64,000 nucleotides of DNA from Alkalihalobacillus sp. FSL W8-0930 (GCA_037965595.1 CP150183.1:2108001-2172000), one strand, 5' to 3'; shown: positions 1-9,287, counted from the stretch's first letter. The notes: generated by a model not told the origin, from the letters alone. Numbers and translations are program-made.

Positions 1-1295
1 ACTTCTCTTAATGAAACGATCGCCACTTCTTTGTTTGGAACCTCTATCCCTATGGCCGACTTGCCCGGAATAGGTGCTTCAATTCGAATATCCTTTGCAG
101 CAAGTGCTAAGGCAAGGTCGTCCGCTAAATTGACGATCTTACTCACTTTCACCCCGATGTTCGGATTTACTTCATATTTAGTAACAGCTGGCCCTAAATG
201 TACCTTGGTCACTCGTGCTTTTACACCAAAGCTATCTAACGTTTGCTCAAGCTTCCTAGCATTTGATGTAAGTAATTGCTTTTCTTGATGCTGTCCTGGT
301 GAAGAAGCTGCTTTTAATAGTTCGTAAGAAGGTAATATGTATGATTCGTTTGTTTCCCCTGCTGTGACAAGCGAACCTGTAGTAGATTCTTCTTCCGTAG
401 AGTCTTCACTCTTACTTATGTCATCTTCTGCTTTTACAGGATCTTTTGTTGTCTTACGCTCAACTGGCTGTTCTTGATACGCATTTTGAGAAAAGTCCAC
501 AATTTCAGGGATTTCAGCTTGTCCTGATTCTTCTGTCACTTCCTCAGTCACTTTACGTGACGTTCGAGTTGGACGGATTTGTTCAGGTGTAGCTTCTTGT
601 TTCTGTTGTTCTTTTTTCTTTTCTTCTCTTTTTGCGCGTTCTTCTTTCATCTTTTCTTTAGACTGTTTACTCCACTGCATGCCTTCTTTAAATAAAGAGC
701 TCACAAAGTCGATAAAGCCAAGATACGTTTTTCTAAATCCTTTTCCAAGTAATTCAGCAACGGAACGGCCAGTGATAAGAATAACTCCAATAATCATTAG
801 GATTATACATAAAAATACCGTCCCACCACTTGCAAAAAGGAAATGGCTCACCGCAAAGGCAACGGCTCCAATCATTCCTCCGCCGAGCTCTCCGCCCGTT
901 TGGTTACCACTTGCTTCAAGCCAAAAGAGGTGCCATGTATTTCGTATGACTGATGTATCAGAAAACCCACTTTGTGCTCCAAGAGATTGAAATAAACTCC
1001 AATGTCCAAGTAATGCTAGAGAAAGCACAATAATATAAAATCCTGCCATCCTCCTTGACCAAAACGCTGGCTTCGCTCGCTTAAACATGATATACAATGA
1101 AACAACAAGTAGCCCGATGGCCAAGAGAAAGAACCATTCTCCTAGAAAAAAACGAAACAAACGAACAAAAGCCTCGCCTACACTGCCTAACCTCGCCAGT
1201 GTTACTACGGCTACTACGAGTAAACTCAGGCCCACAATTTCGTAGGTCAGCTGCGACTTCCAATTAGTCTTCTTTCGTTTTTTGCGTCTTGCCAT
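1..1295 (-). CDS. spoIIIE: DNA translocase SpoIIIE/FtsK, N-terminal part (cut by window edge)
   Basis: This is a membrane-anchored DNA pump of the FtsK/SpoIIIE family, which moves chromosomal DNA through the division or sporulation septum. About 431 codons are visible, starting at ATG 1295 (MARRKKRKK, a basic cytoplasmic start). Hydrophobic segments near residues 20-40, 48-70, 80-98 and 128-165 give the usual multi-pass N-terminal membrane domain. A long Lys/Glu-rich linker follows (about 180-290), then the start of the alpha motor subdomain (ARVTKVHLGPAVTKYEVNPN). The ATPase Walker motifs and the gamma domain lie beyond the window. Position after tepA and ylzJ matches B. subtilis spoIIIE. 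Paralogue assignment (SpoIIIE rather than another FtsK) rests on this synteny. Confidence 0.93.
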   Translation of the reverse strand, partial: MARRKKRKKTNWKSQLTYEIVGLSLLVVAVVTLARLGSVGEAFVRLFRFFLGEWFFLLAIGLLVVSLYIMFKRAKPAFWSRRMAGFYIIVLSLALLGHWSLFQSLGAQSGFSDTSVIRNTWHLFWLEASGNQTGGELGGGMIGAVAFAVSHFLFASGGTVFLCIILMIIGVILITGRSVAELLGKGFRKTYLGFIDFVSSLFKEGMQWSKQSKEKMKEERAKREEKKKEQQKQEATPEQIRPTRTSRKVTEEVTEESGQAEIPEIVDFSQNAYQEQPVERKTTKDPVKAEDDISKSEDSTEEESTTGSLVTAGETNESYILPSYELLKAASSPGQHQEKQLLTSNARKLEQTLDSFGVKARVTKVHLGPAVTKYEVNPNIGVKVSKIVNLADDLALALAAKDIRIEAPIPGKSAIGIEVPNKEVAIVSLRE

Positions 1296-1338
1296 AATAC
1301 GGTCACCCTTTTATTCATTCATCTAACCTCATATGAAT

Positions 1339-1358
1339 AAGCAGCCCTAAGGCTGCTT
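1339..1358 (-). terminator. Small hairpin between ylzJ and spoIIIE
   Basis: A perfect inverted repeat (AAGCAGCC / GGCTGCTT, 4-nt loop) lies in the 116-bp gap. On the minus strand it is followed only by ATTC, a poor U-tract; the plus-strand reading has TTTT. It may be a weak terminator after the rnjB-tepA-ylzJ group or a processing stem that allows some readthrough into spoIIIE. Confidence 0.45.
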
Positions 1359-1411
1359 TTCATGTATTCGATGGCTATTATTATAGCATAATCCGTTCGA
1401 CGTACGAGCAA

Positions 1412-1633
1412 TTAAATTAGATGATTTGCGTCAATTATTGCTCCAGGTGTAAATTGATCTTGCAGATAGAGACCGACGTCACCTGCAACAAGACGAACTA
1501 CCCTATATCGTCCGTCTTGAAGTGGTTCCACAACAAGCTGCCCCCCTTGAATCGGGATGGTTTGTTGCTGAGTAAAATCCTGATTGGTTGGTGGAAAAAT
1601 CTCATCATATGGAGTCATTGTGTATAGGATCAT
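1412..1633 (-). CDS. ylzJ: YlzJ-like small protein
   Basis: A 73-residue protein starting [15 protein letters not shown], recognised as the YlzJ-like family that sits between tepA and spoIIIE in Bacillaceae. It has no signal peptide or membrane segment and no catalytic motif I can name; the C-terminal half is mixed acidic/hydrophobic. The start overlaps the tepA stop by 4 nt, which implies translational coupling. The function is unknown to me; the call rests on synteny and the N-terminal TPYDxIFP pattern. Confidence 0.8.
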   Translation of the reverse strand: MILYTMTPYDEIFPPTNQDFTQQQTIPIQGGQLVVEPLQDGRYRVVRLVAGDVGLYLQDQFTPGAIIDANHLI

Positions 1634-2349
1634 TGCACAATCTCTCCTTGTTTATTTTCCTCAATTAATTGATTTAGCTTTTTCATCGCCTTCCCAATAC
1701 CACCTACTTCATTGATCAGACCATATTCTACCGCATCCGTTCCAATCACATTTGTTCCAATATCTCTTGTTAAATTTCCTTTAGAAAACATAAGCTCTTT
1801 GAATTTCTCTTCAGTAATATTTGAATGTGCGGTTACAAACTTAATCACACGTTCTTGCATTTTGTCTAAGTATTCAAAGGTCTGTGGTACACCAATAACC
1901 ATTCCTGTTAAACGGATAGGATGGATCGTCATCGTCGCTGTTTCGGCTATATAAGAGAAGTTAGAAGCGGTAGCAATTGGAACACCGATGGAATGTCCTC
2001 CACCAAGAACTAATGTCACAGAAGGCTTCGACATGGATGCAATCATCTCTGAAATGGCCAGTCCAGCTTCAACGTCGCCTCCAACAGTATTTAAAATAAT
2101 GAGTAATCCCTCAATCTTAGAATTTTGCTCCGCCGCAACAAGTTGTGGAATGATATGCTCATATTTTGTTGTTTTATTTTGAGGAGGTAATTGCATATGT
2201 CCCTCTATTTGTCCGATGACTACAAGACAATGAATATTGGACGCTTCCATCTCGGGAACATTTGTCTGTCCTAGCTCTTGAATCTTTTCAACTAATGACG
2301 ATTTCTTTTCTCCTTGCTCACTTGGCTGTTGTTCAGATCTGTTGTTCAT
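1630..2349 (-). CDS. tepA: ClpP/SppA-like protease TepA
   Basis: A 239-residue ClpP-fold serine protease of the TepA (translocation-enhancing protein) family, reported in B. subtilis to influence protein export. Visible family signatures are [19 protein letters not shown], the oxyanion/serine region GGGHSIGVP (near residue 118) and the TIHPIRLTG histidine segment (near 142). No signal peptide is seen, so it is likely cytosolic or peripheral. I chose ATG 2349 because AAGGAG lies about 10 nt upstream; an in-frame GTG at 2358 is too close to that site. It precedes ylzJ and spoIIIE, as in B. subtilis. Confidence 0.93.
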   Translation of the reverse strand: MNNRSEQQPSEQGEKKSSLVEKIQELGQTNVPEMEASNIHCLVVIGQIEGHMQLPPQNKTTKYEHIIPQLVAAEQNSKIEGLLIILNTVGGDVEAGLAISEMIASMSKPSVTLVLGGGHSIGVPIATASNFSYIAETATMTIHPIRLTGMVIGVPQTFEYLDKMQERVIKFVTAHSNITEEKFKELMFSKGNLTRDIGTNVIGTDAVEYGLINEVGGIGKAMKKLNQLIEENKQGEIVQ

Positions 2350-2432
2350 AACATCCACTCTCCTTATTCTTCACATAAACGTAGTATGTTCCCAAGAGAG
2401 AATGCTCATGCGCTTACGATTGGTAAAAGAAA

Positions 2433-2463
2433 AGGCAAATGATCCGATGCGAATCATTTGCCT
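2433..2463 (-). terminator. Intrinsic terminator downstream of rnjB
   Basis: An 11-bp stem (AGGCAAATGAT / ATCATTTGCCT) with a 9-nt loop is followed on the minus strand by TTTCTTTTACC. It lies between rnjB and tepA, so tepA probably has its own promoter or depends on readthrough. Confidence 0.85.
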
Positions 2464-2490
2464 CTCTTAGTACCTTATTTAACTATACCA

Positions 2491-4158
2491 TTACACTTCC
2501 ATAATAATCGGAAGGATCATTGGACGTCTTTTGGTTTTCTCGTATAAGTGTCTGCTTAACCCTTCTCTAACGTTACTTTTCAGAGAAGACCATTCACTTA
2601 CTTTTTCAGACATACATTTCTTAAGGATATCACTTACAAGTTCATTTGCATCTTCAAGTAACTGTTCGGATTCTCTTACATAAACAAATCCTCTAGAAAT
2701 AATGTTTGGACCAGATTCAATGGTACCTGTTTTCTTATTTAATGTAACAACGACAACAAGAATTCCATCTTTTGATAGTAGTCGACGATCGCGCAGAACG
2801 ATGTTTCCAACATCCCCAACCCCTAGGCCATCAATTAAAACGTTTCCTGAAGGAATTTTGCTTGCGCGACGTGCTTGTTTGTTCGTAAATTCAATCACTT
2901 CACCTTTTTCAATGATAAAGATGTTCTCTTCAGGAATACCTACACCTAGACCTAATTGGCGGTGAGCATGTTGCATTCTGATTTCTCCATGAACAGGTAG
3001 GAAGTATTTTGGCTTCATCAGGTTTAACATCAGCTTTAGTTCTTCCTGACTACCATGACCTGACGCATGAACTTTTGATGAACCATACACTACGTCCGCT
3101 CCAATGCGGTGTAGTTTATCGATGACAGCTGAAACGGATTTCTCATTACCAGGAATCGCAGAAGCAGCAATGATAACTGTATCATACGCATTGATGGTAA
3201 TTTGACGATGAGCTCCTTTTGCCATACGCGTTAGCGCAGACATTGTTTCTCCTTGACTACCTGTTGTTAAGATAACAATTTGTTCAGGCTTGTACTTGTT
3301 AACTTCATCTAATTCAATAATTAAATCCTTTGGAGGACTTAGGTACCCTAAACGAGTAGCAATCGAAATCACTCGAATCATACTTTTACCAACGATCGCA
3401 AGCTTACGGTTCGCTTTTGAAGTGGCTTCAATGATTTGTTGGATTCTGTGTACGTTTGATGCAAATGAAGTTACAATTAAACGTCCTGTTGTTTTTTGGA
3501 ATACTTCCGTAATTCCAGCACCAACTTCTGACTCTGATTTTGTTGTACCTGGACGCTCTGCATTTGTACTATCTGAAAGAAGGCAAAGTACACCCTTATG
3601 ACCGATATTGGCCATTTTCCCGATATCAGCTTGTTTTCCATCAACCGGCGTTTGATCAAATTTAAAGTCACCAGTATGTACAATCGCACCTTGTGATGTT
3701 TCTACGCATACGCCTACGCAGTCCGGGATACTGTGGCTTGTCCGGAAAAAGGATACGGATGTTGATCCCACTTTGATTCTGGACTTAGCATCAATGGTTT
3801 TTAATTTTACAGAACGTAAGATTCCTGCTTCTTTTAACTTTTCTTCAACAAGTCCAAGCGTTAGTTTTGTTCCATATACGGGTACGTTTACTTTTTTAAG
3901 TACGTATGACAATCCGCCAATATGGTCCTCATGGCCGTGTGTTAAGATAATTCCCTTCACTCGATCCGCTTGTTCTGTTAGGTAAGAGATGTCAGGAATC
4001 ACAATGTCTACACCCAGCATATCATCATCTGGGAACATTAAACCTGCATCAATTATAATAATGTCTTCGTCTACTTCTACCCCGTACATATTCTTTCCGA
4101 TTTCGCCTACGCCGCCAAGGGCAAATACGCGAATTTTCTCATTAATCTGCTTCGACAA
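2491..4158 (-). CDS. rnjB: Ribonuclease J2 (metallo-beta-lactamase/beta-CASP RNase)
   Basis: A 555-residue RNase J family enzyme with endo- and 5'-exonuclease activity in mRNA decay and rRNA processing. The metal-binding motif HGHEDH is near residues 74-79, followed by the SHSIPD histidine, HTGDFK, the beta-CASP region (SGHGSQEE) and PVHGE near 390. All expected ligands are present, so it should be catalytically competent. RNase J2 rather than J1 is inferred from position next to tepA and the dap genes, where B. subtilis rnjB (ymfA) lies. It starts at TTG 4158 with AGGAGGAAAGACCA just upstream. It has its own long leader and promoter candidate and a strong terminator behind it. Confidence 0.93.
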   Translation of the reverse strand: MSKQINEKIRVFALGGVGEIGKNMYGVEVDEDIIIIDAGLMFPDDDMLGVDIVIPDISYLTEQADRVKGIILTHGHEDHIGGLSYVLKKVNVPVYGTKLTLGLVEEKLKEAGILRSVKLKTIDAKSRIKVGSTSVSFFRTSHSIPDCVGVCVETSQGAIVHTGDFKFDQTPVDGKQADIGKMANIGHKGVLCLLSDSTNAERPGTTKSESEVGAGITEVFQKTTGRLIVTSFASNVHRIQQIIEATSKANRKLAIVGKSMIRVISIATRLGYLSPPKDLIIELDEVNKYKPEQIVILTTGSQGETMSALTRMAKGAHRQITINAYDTVIIAASAIPGNEKSVSAVIDKLHRIGADVVYGSSKVHASGHGSQEELKLMLNLMKPKYFLPVHGEIRMQHAHRQLGLGVGIPEENIFIIEKGEVIEFTNKQARRASKIPSGNVLIDGLGVGDVGNIVLRDRRLLSKDGILVVVVTLNKKTGTIESGPNIISRGFVYVRESEQLLEDANELVSDILKKCMSEKVSEWSSLKSNVREGLSRHLYEKTKRRPMILPIIMEV

Positions 4159-4268
4159 TGGTCTTTCCTCCTATACATATATACACATCAATAATTCAAG
4201 TCAATATCGGCTTCCTCGATAGGTCGCCTGGTCGATTCCGTTCCCCTGTTTTTATTATTCATCTTACA

Positions 4269-4287
4269 CTTATCAATCCATGATAAG
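4269..4287 (-). other. Leader hairpin in the rnjB 5' UTR
   Basis: A perfect 7-bp inverted repeat (CTTATCA / TGATAAG, 5-nt loop) lies about 25 nt downstream of the candidate rnjB -10 box. RNase J genes can be subject to leader-mediated control, but nothing here beyond the stem supports a specific mechanism. Confidence 0.35.
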
Positions 4288-4311
4288 CACCCGAACGCAT
4301 CACTTAGAATC

Positions 4312-4341
4312 AGTATACCTTATTTTTCTAATGAAAGACAA
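4312..4341 (-). promoter_or_regulatory. Candidate sigma-A promoter of rnjB
   Basis: On the minus strand, TTGTCT (4341-4336) and TATACT (4317-4312) are separated by 18 bp. The implied transcript starts near 4305, giving an untranslated leader of about 145 nt before the rnjB TTG start. It sits just downstream of the dapA terminator's opposite flank, consistent with an independent transcription unit. Confidence 0.5.
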
Positions 4342-4363
4342 GATGGAACCATAACAAACAAAA

Positions 4364-4387
4364 AACCCGACTACTTTGAGTCGGGTT
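4364..4387 (-). terminator. Intrinsic terminator of the dpaA-dapA operon
   Basis: A 9-bp stem (AACCCGACT / AGTCGGGTT) with a 6-nt loop is followed on the minus strand by TTTTGTTTG. It begins 8 nt after the dapA stop codon. Confidence 0.92.
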
Positions 4388-4394
4388 AAACAAG

Positions 4395-5258
4395 TTACTT
4401 GAAAAAGGAATCAACCTTTGCCTGTTCTTCTGATGTGAGAGGCACCAATGGTAGTCTAGTTTCTCCGGTATGAACTCCAATTTGTGAGAGTCTATGTTTC
4501 ACACAAACAGGATTAGGAGTCAGGAATAATGCTTTCATCTGTGGTAAAAGCTTCAGATGGAGCGCTGCTGCTCGCTTTGTATCCCCAGATGTAAAAGCAT
4601 GAACCATTTCTTTTAACTCATTCCCTATTACATGTGACGCAACCGATACGACTCCATTTGCCCCAATTGAAAGAGCAGGTAAGGTAAGCGAATCGTCTCC
4701 ACTATAAACGGTAAATGATGCATGCGTTCCATCTATAATAGATGCCATTTGCTCTAGGTCGCCACTTGCTTCCTTTATCGACACAATGTTCTCGATTTTA
4801 GAAAGAGTAATTGCTGTTGTATCAAGCATATGGGCACCTGTACGATGCGGAACATTATACAGCATAATAGGTAGAGAAGTATTCGCTGCTAGTTCACTGA
4901 AGTGTGCAATCATTCCCGCTTGATTTGGACGATTGTAATAAGGGACTACGGCCATAATTGCATCGGCTCCTAGTCTCTCAGCATGCTTTGAGAGCTCAAT
5001 TGAAGATGCCGTGTCATTCGTTCCGGTTCCAAGTATTACGGGAATTCTTTTGTTTGTGTACCCGATAACAAATTCAAACAGCTTTAGCTTTTCATTTGTT
5101 GTAAGTGTAGGAGATTCTCCTGTTGTTCCAGCTACAACGAGTGATTCTGTACCCGTGGCAATCAAGTGGTCGATTAGTTCGGCACTGGCTCCTAAATCAA
5201 GCTCTCCTTTATCATTAAAAGGAGTAACCATGGCAGTTACAATCTGACCGAAGTCCAT
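4395..5258 (-). CDS. dapA: 4-hydroxy-tetrahydrodipicolinate synthase
   Basis: A 287-residue class I aldolase (DHDPS family) that condenses pyruvate with aspartate semialdehyde, the first committed step to diaminopimelate, lysine and dipicolinate. The N-terminus MDFGQIVTAMVTPF, the TTGESPTL pyruvate-binding loop, YNVPHRTG and the Schiff-base lysine in SIKEASGD (near residue 162) are visible. An upstream extension to 5339 is open but overlaps dapG; ATG 5258 has GAAGGAGAG overlapping the dapG stop, so I take it as the start. Last gene of the dpaA-dpaB-asd-dapG-dapA operon; a terminator follows. Confidence 0.96.
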   Translation of the reverse strand: MDFGQIVTAMVTPFNDKGELDLGASAELIDHLIATGTESLVVAGTTGESPTLTTNEKLKLFEFVIGYTNKRIPVILGTGTNDTASSIELSKHAERLGADAIMAVVPYYNRPNQAGMIAHFSELAANTSLPIMLYNVPHRTGAHMLDTTAITLSKIENIVSIKEASGDLEQMASIIDGTHASFTVYSGDDSLTLPALSIGANGVVSVASHVIGNELKEMVHAFTSGDTKRAAALHLKLLPQMKALFLTPNPVCVKHRLSQIGVHTGETRLPLVPLTSEEQAKVDSFFK

Positions 5259-5262
5259 CTGT

Positions 5263-6510
5263 TCACTCTCCTTCAGTTCCGGATAACAATTCTTGTCCGA
5301 GTCCTGCTTCTTCAAGTTGAAACATATGATGAAGTGCATTAACTGCTTTGCTCATATCTTCATTTTTAACTAAAACCCAAATCGTTGTATGAGAATCTGC
5401 AGACTGTAGGATTTGAATATTCTCAGAAGATAGTGCGCTAACAATCTTCGCTGTTACACCAGGAACTCCAGTCATTCCTGCTCCAACAGCAGAAACCTTT
5501 GAACAATTCCGTTGCACTTCTGGTTTAAACCCTAATTTAGTTAACGTTTCAATGGCTCGATCAGCTGCCGTATCCATTACTGTGTAAACAACTCCACTTG
5601 GAGAGATGTTAATAAAGTCTACACTGATTTTTGCCATTGCCATTGATTTAAACACTTTTTCTTGTACATCGTACTGGCCTTCGTGTGCAGCAACTTTAAT
5701 CTGTGTCACATTCGCCAAGTGAGCAATTCCTGTAATCAGCTGCTCCTGAACATCACTTCCCGCTCCACTTGCATTCATCGTTGTGATTAACGTACCTTTT
5801 TTGTCTGAATACGTTGAACGAATATGAATGGGGATTTTCGCTTGCATGGCTATTTCCACTGCACGCGGATGAATGACCTTGGCACCTTGATAAGCCATAT
5901 TACAAATTTCATTGTATGTCATTACTTCAAGAGGTCTTGCTTTTTCTACAATACGGGGATCTGCCGTCATAACCCCTTCAACATCTGTAAAAATATCAAC
6001 CCACTCTGCGTTCACTGCCGCAGCTAATGCAGTTGCTGATGTATCACTTCCACCACGACCAAGTGTTGTAGTTTCACCTGTTTTTGACTGCCCTTGAAAG
6101 CCTGCAACAACTAACACATCATGTTGAGCTAGTAATCCACGTAGGTGGTCAGATTTCATATCAAGTATTTTGGCATTGGAGAATTCATCATTGGTTCTAA
6201 AACCTGCCTGCGCACCTGTCATCGCTCGAGATTTTAATCCATACGATTTTAATAGATCGCTAAATACGACGGATGAGATCACTTCTCCACATGAAACTAA
6301 AAGGTCTTGCTCACGCTTTTCAAGATCAGTGCTCGCTAAGCCAAGCAATGTATCTGTCGCATAGGGGTCGCCAGAGCGCCCCATAGCCGACACAACGACA
6401 ATAACCTTAAGTCCATCCTCAACTGCTTTTCGAACATGATTTGCTGCGAGTTTTCTTGTTTGATCATCTTTAACGGAAGTTCCTCCGAATTTTTGAACGA
6501 TTAATTTCAT
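5263..6510 (-). CDS. dapG: Aspartokinase I (DapG type)
   Basis: A 415-residue aspartate kinase that phosphorylates aspartate at the entry of the lysine/DAP/threonine pathway. It opens with the kinase signature KFGGTSVKD, carries GRGGSDTSA (near residue 155) and ends with two ACT-type regulatory segments (around 265-330 and 345-400). In B. subtilis this isozyme is the diaminopimelate-sensitive form and is linked to spore dipicolinate synthesis. The operon context here, between asd and dapA and 14 nt after asd, supports that paralogue over LysC or ThrD. Confidence 0.94.
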   Translation of the reverse strand: MKLIVQKFGGTSVKDDQTRKLAANHVRKAVEDGLKVIVVVSAMGRSGDPYATDTLLGLASTDLEKREQDLLVSCGEVISSVVFSDLLKSYGLKSRAMTGAQAGFRTNDEFSNAKILDMKSDHLRGLLAQHDVLVVAGFQGQSKTGETTTLGRGGSDTSATALAAAVNAEWVDIFTDVEGVMTADPRIVEKARPLEVMTYNEICNMAYQGAKVIHPRAVEIAMQAKIPIHIRSTYSDKKGTLITTMNASGAGSDVQEQLITGIAHLANVTQIKVAAHEGQYDVQEKVFKSMAMAKISVDFINISPSGVVYTVMDTAADRAIETLTKLGFKPEVQRNCSKVSAVGAGMTGVPGVTAKIVSALSSENIQILQSADSHTTIWVLVKNEDMSKAVNALHHMFQLEEAGLGQELLSGTEGE

Positions 6511-6524
6511 AGCTCACACTCTTC

Positions 6525-7571
6525 TTATGATAATAGGTCTTGCTGAATAAGAGATTCAGCAATTTGAACTGAATTTAATGCTGCACCTTTTAGAAGGTTA
6601 TCGGAAACAACCCAGAAGTGGTACCCATTCGCACGATCTAAGTCACGACGGATACGACCAACAAACACATCGTCTTTACCTACTGCGTGCGCAGCCATTG
6701 GATATACTTGGTTTGCTGTATCATCTTGAAGAGTCACACCAGGTGCTGATGCAAGTAACTCTTTTAAATCTGCTACAGTCAGTCCTTCTTGTTCAGTCTC
6801 AATGTATACAGACTCTGAATGCCCTGTTTCAATTGGGAGACGAACGCATGTAGCAGCAACTTCAAGATCAGCCATATTCATAATTTTTTTCGTTTCATTC
6901 ATCATTTTCATTTCTTCAAATGTATAACCATTTTCTTGGAACACATCAATTTGCGGAATGGCGTTAAAGGCAATTTGATAGTGCTTTTTATCTCCACCAA
7001 CTGGAAGAATCTCTGGTTTCGCTTCTTTTCCAGCAAGTAGATCAGCTGTTTGTGTTTTTAATTCATCAACTGCTTCAAGGCCTGCGCCAGATACAGCTTG
7101 ATACGTTGAAACAACGACTTTCTTTAAGCCGACTTTTTGACGAATAGGTTCAAGAGCTGCAACCATCTGGATCGTTGAGCAATTTGGATTTGCTATGATG
7201 CCTTTATTCCACTCAAGATCTTTTGGATTAACCTCAGGTACAACCAATGGTACTTCTGTATCCATACGGAAAGCGCTCGTATTATCAATCACAATTGCCC
7301 CACGCTTGACTGCTTCTGGAGCTAATGCTTTCGAAACAGAACCCCCTGCACTAAATAAAGCAATTTGAACGCCTTCAAACGATTCAGGAGTTGCTTCTTC
7401 CACCGTATACGTTGTTCCTTTGAAAGAGAGCTCTTTTCCTGCCGAACGCTTTGAAGACAATAATTTTAAACTTGCAATAGGAAATGCTCTTTTCTCAAGA
7501 GTTGCTAGCATTTGTTGTCCTACTGCACCTGTTGCTCCAACTACTGCGATATGATAACCATTATTTGACAT
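6525..7571 (-). CDS. asd: Aspartate-semialdehyde dehydrogenase
   Basis: A 348-residue NADP-dependent enzyme that reduces aspartyl phosphate to aspartate semialdehyde. The Rossmann motif [10 protein letters not shown] (near residues 11-20) is followed by the catalytic-cysteine segment NPNCSTIQM (near 130) and the histidine-containing [11 protein letters not shown] segment (near 250). The frame is open to 7604, but ATG 7571 ([12 protein letters not shown]) has AAGGGAG at good spacing and matches the family length. It follows dpaB by 105 nt, where a weak promoter candidate lies, and leads into dapG. Confidence 0.95.
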   Translation of the reverse strand: MSNNGYHIAVVGATGAVGQQMLATLEKRAFPIASLKLLSSKRSAGKELSFKGTTYTVEEATPESFEGVQIALFSAGGSVSKALAPEAVKRGAIVIDNTSAFRMDTEVPLVVPEVNPKDLEWNKGIIANPNCSTIQMVAALEPIRQKVGLKKVVVSTYQAVSGAGLEAVDELKTQTADLLAGKEAKPEILPVGGDKKHYQIAFNAIPQIDVFQENGYTFEEMKMMNETKKIMNMADLEVAATCVRLPIETGHSESVYIETEQEGLTVADLKELLASAPGVTLQDDTANQVYPMAAHAVGKDDVFVGRIRRDLDRANGYHFWVVSDNLLKGAALNSVQIAESLIQQDLLS

Positions 7572-7637
7572 GAATCTTTCTCCCTTCCCATCCAACAAGT
7601 TCATATTCTCTTTGGCATAATGCCTATACTCTATTAA

Positions 7638-7666
7638 ACTTTACGGGAAAAAGGATTTTTGTGCAA
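7638..7666 (-). promoter_or_regulatory. Weak internal promoter candidate before asd
   Basis: TTGCAC (7666-7661) and TAAAGT (7643-7638) are 17 bp apart on the minus strand in the 105-bp dpaB-asd gap. An internal vegetative promoter would allow asd, dapG and dapA to be expressed outside sporulation. The boxes are each only 4/6 matches, so this is tentative. Confidence 0.3.
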
Positions 7667-7676
7667 CCTCCGCTGA

Positions 7677-8270
7677 CTAATCTCGATATTTTTCAACAAT
7701 GACAGGCTGGATTTGCTTTGATTCAAGTGCTGCTTCAACTGTAGCTGGGAGAGCTTCCATTCTCGCAACCATTGATGTTGGCTTCTTGTCAGGAGCATCT
7801 TGACCAAATGGAATAAAGTAAATATGTTTAGCTCCCATTAACTTCATAATATTCATCCCGTTTAATCCCAGTGCATCATTTGTAGAGATTCCAAGAACAA
7901 CAGGTTTCCCATTTCTGAGTGTCGCTTTAGCTCCCATTAAAACCGGATTATCGGTTAATGCGTTAGCAAACTTGCTAGCTGAATTCCCAGTCAAAGGGGC
8001 AATAACCATACAATCAAGTGGAGTTGTTGGACCAAATGGTTCGGCTTTGACGATTGAATTAACTAATGGTTCTGGTGTGATCTCTGCAATCTGTCTTAAC
8101 CAGTCTTCACTTTCTCCGAATTTCGTATCTGTTGTTTCTACTGTATAGCTTGCAAATGGTGTAACCTTTGCACCAAGTTCTACAAGCTTCTTCATTTGCG
8201 GAAGTACTTCACTATACGTACAATGTGAGCCCGTTAATCCAAATCCAATATGTTTTCCTTTTAAATTCAT
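7677..8270 (-). CDS. spoVFB: Dipicolinate synthase subunit B
   Basis: A 197-residue flavoprotein-like subunit (DpaB/SpoVFB). With DpaA it oxidises dihydrodipicolinate to dipicolinic acid in the mother cell. The N-terminus KGKHIGFGLTGSHCTYSEV and the PLTGNSASKFANALTDNPV segment (near residue 105) are typical of the HFCD/DpaB flavoprotein fold. Its ATG overlaps the dpaA stop as ATGA, implying translational coupling and a fixed subunit ratio. Expected to be expressed only during sporulation. Confidence 0.95.
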   Translation of the reverse strand: MNLKGKHIGFGLTGSHCTYSEVLPQMKKLVELGAKVTPFASYTVETTDTKFGESEDWLRQIAEITPEPLVNSIVKAEPFGPTTPLDCMVIAPLTGNSASKFANALTDNPVLMGAKATLRNGKPVVLGISTNDALGLNGMNIMKLMGAKHIYFIPFGQDAPDKKPTSMVARMEALPATVEAALESKQIQPVIVEKYRD

Positions 8271-9160
8271 GATGCGTCCTCCTCGTCGTCACTCTTCAGT
8301 TGATCAGCAAGAATGGTAGCTAGTATTTTTCCAGCTGTTTTAGGTGCAACAATTCCCGGCATCCCGGGAACCAGCATGGCTTTCATTCCTCGTTTCTCCG
8401 CATATCTAAAATCGGTGCCGCCTGGCTTAGAGGCCAGGTCAATAATAAAGGCATGAAGTGGCATCTCGGCGAGTACACGTGCCGTGATCATGCGAGAAGG
8501 GATCGTGTTAATACAAATATCAACATCTTTTAATTCCGTTAAGATATGTTTTGTATGAAATGGCTTTAAGCCCATTTCACTAATTCGCGCAAGTAACGCA
8601 GAATCATGAGCTCCTACTTTTACATTGGCTCCTATCGCATCAAAACTTCTGGCAATTGTCATACCAATTCTGCCCAAACCTAAAACGGCCACATTTGCAC
8701 CGTGAATGGTGAAGTCAGTATGTTGAATAGCCATCATGAGTGCCCCTTCAGCGGTAGGGATAGAATTGAAGATCGCTACATCGTCACGCTCCATTAACCG
8801 GACAAGGGGCCGCTTGGCTTTATGGTGAAGCTGATCTAAAAAGTCATTGCTAATACCTGTGTAAATCGTACAATGCGTTGGCGTTTGTTCAAGTTGAGCA
8901 AGTGTTAGGGAAAGAGTCTCATTCGAAAAGACAGTTTCAATCCATCCATCAGCACTCATGCCGCTAACAGGCAAAATGATCGCATCCACTGTTGTCCAAT
9001 CAACATCATCTAAAGTGATTTTTGAAGCGCCTATAAACCCATCATCCAACTGTTCAAAGCCAGCGAGTGAAATTTTTGCGTCTAATGTAGATAAGGTGCG
9101 AATAATCTCTAAATGTCTGGCATCTCCGCCAATTAATAAAATATGTTTATCCGTTAACAC
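8267..9160 (-). CDS. spoVFA: Dipicolinate synthase subunit A
   Basis: A 297-residue NAD(P)-binding subunit (DpaA/SpoVFA) of dipicolinate synthase. An N-terminal Rossmann-like motif (LLIGGDARHLEI) and a second, central one (VAVLGLGRIGMTIARSF, near residue 160) match the family. The start is GTG 9160 with AAAGGAGGG spaced 6 nt upstream. First gene of the spore dipicolinate/lysine operon; a sigma-K-like promoter candidate lies about 80 nt upstream. Its presence is direct evidence that the organism makes dipicolinate-containing endospores. Confidence 0.95.
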   Translation of the reverse strand: MLTDKHILLIGGDARHLEIIRTLSTLDAKISLAGFEQLDDGFIGASKITLDDVDWTTVDAIILPVSGMSADGWIETVFSNETLSLTLAQLEQTPTHCTIYTGISNDFLDQLHHKAKRPLVRLMERDDVAIFNSIPTAEGALMMAIQHTDFTIHGANVAVLGLGRIGMTIARSFDAIGANVKVGAHDSALLARISEMGLKPFHTKHILTELKDVDICINTIPSRMITARVLAEMPLHAFIIDLASKPGGTDFRYAEKRGMKAMLVPGMPGIVAPKTAGKILATILADQLKSDDEEDAS

Positions 9161-9240
9161 ACAAACCCTCCTTTATACTGAATGCCACCAGTCTCTATGA
9201 GAGCTCATACAGACTTATGTCTAGTTCGGTTATCTGCATT

Positions 9241-9267
9241 TATCATATGTAGGGAGTGATAATCAGT
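9241..9267 (-). promoter_or_regulatory. Candidate sigma-K promoter of spoVFA
   Basis: CATATGATA (9249-9241) fits the sigma-K -10 pattern CATANNNTA, and an AC element (9267-9266) lies 16 bp upstream of it. B. subtilis spoVF is transcribed by sigma-K in the mother cell, so the site is where it would be expected, between the ymxH terminator and spoVFA. Confidence 0.5.
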
Positions 9268-9287
9268 GAATCCTTCTCTAAATGAAA

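Noticed and set aside
679-990. 103-codon plus-strand open frame
   Set aside because: Antisense shadow of the spoIIIE membrane domain; no ribosome-binding site or recognisable product, and the opposite frame is a clear SpoIIIE homologue.
1339-1358. Terminator of a plus-strand gene
   Set aside because: The hairpin has TTTT on the plus strand, but no supportable plus-strand gene lies upstream.
7572-7676. Lysine riboswitch before asd-dapG-dapA
   Set aside because: The 105-bp gap is too short for an L-box and has no matching helices or terminator.
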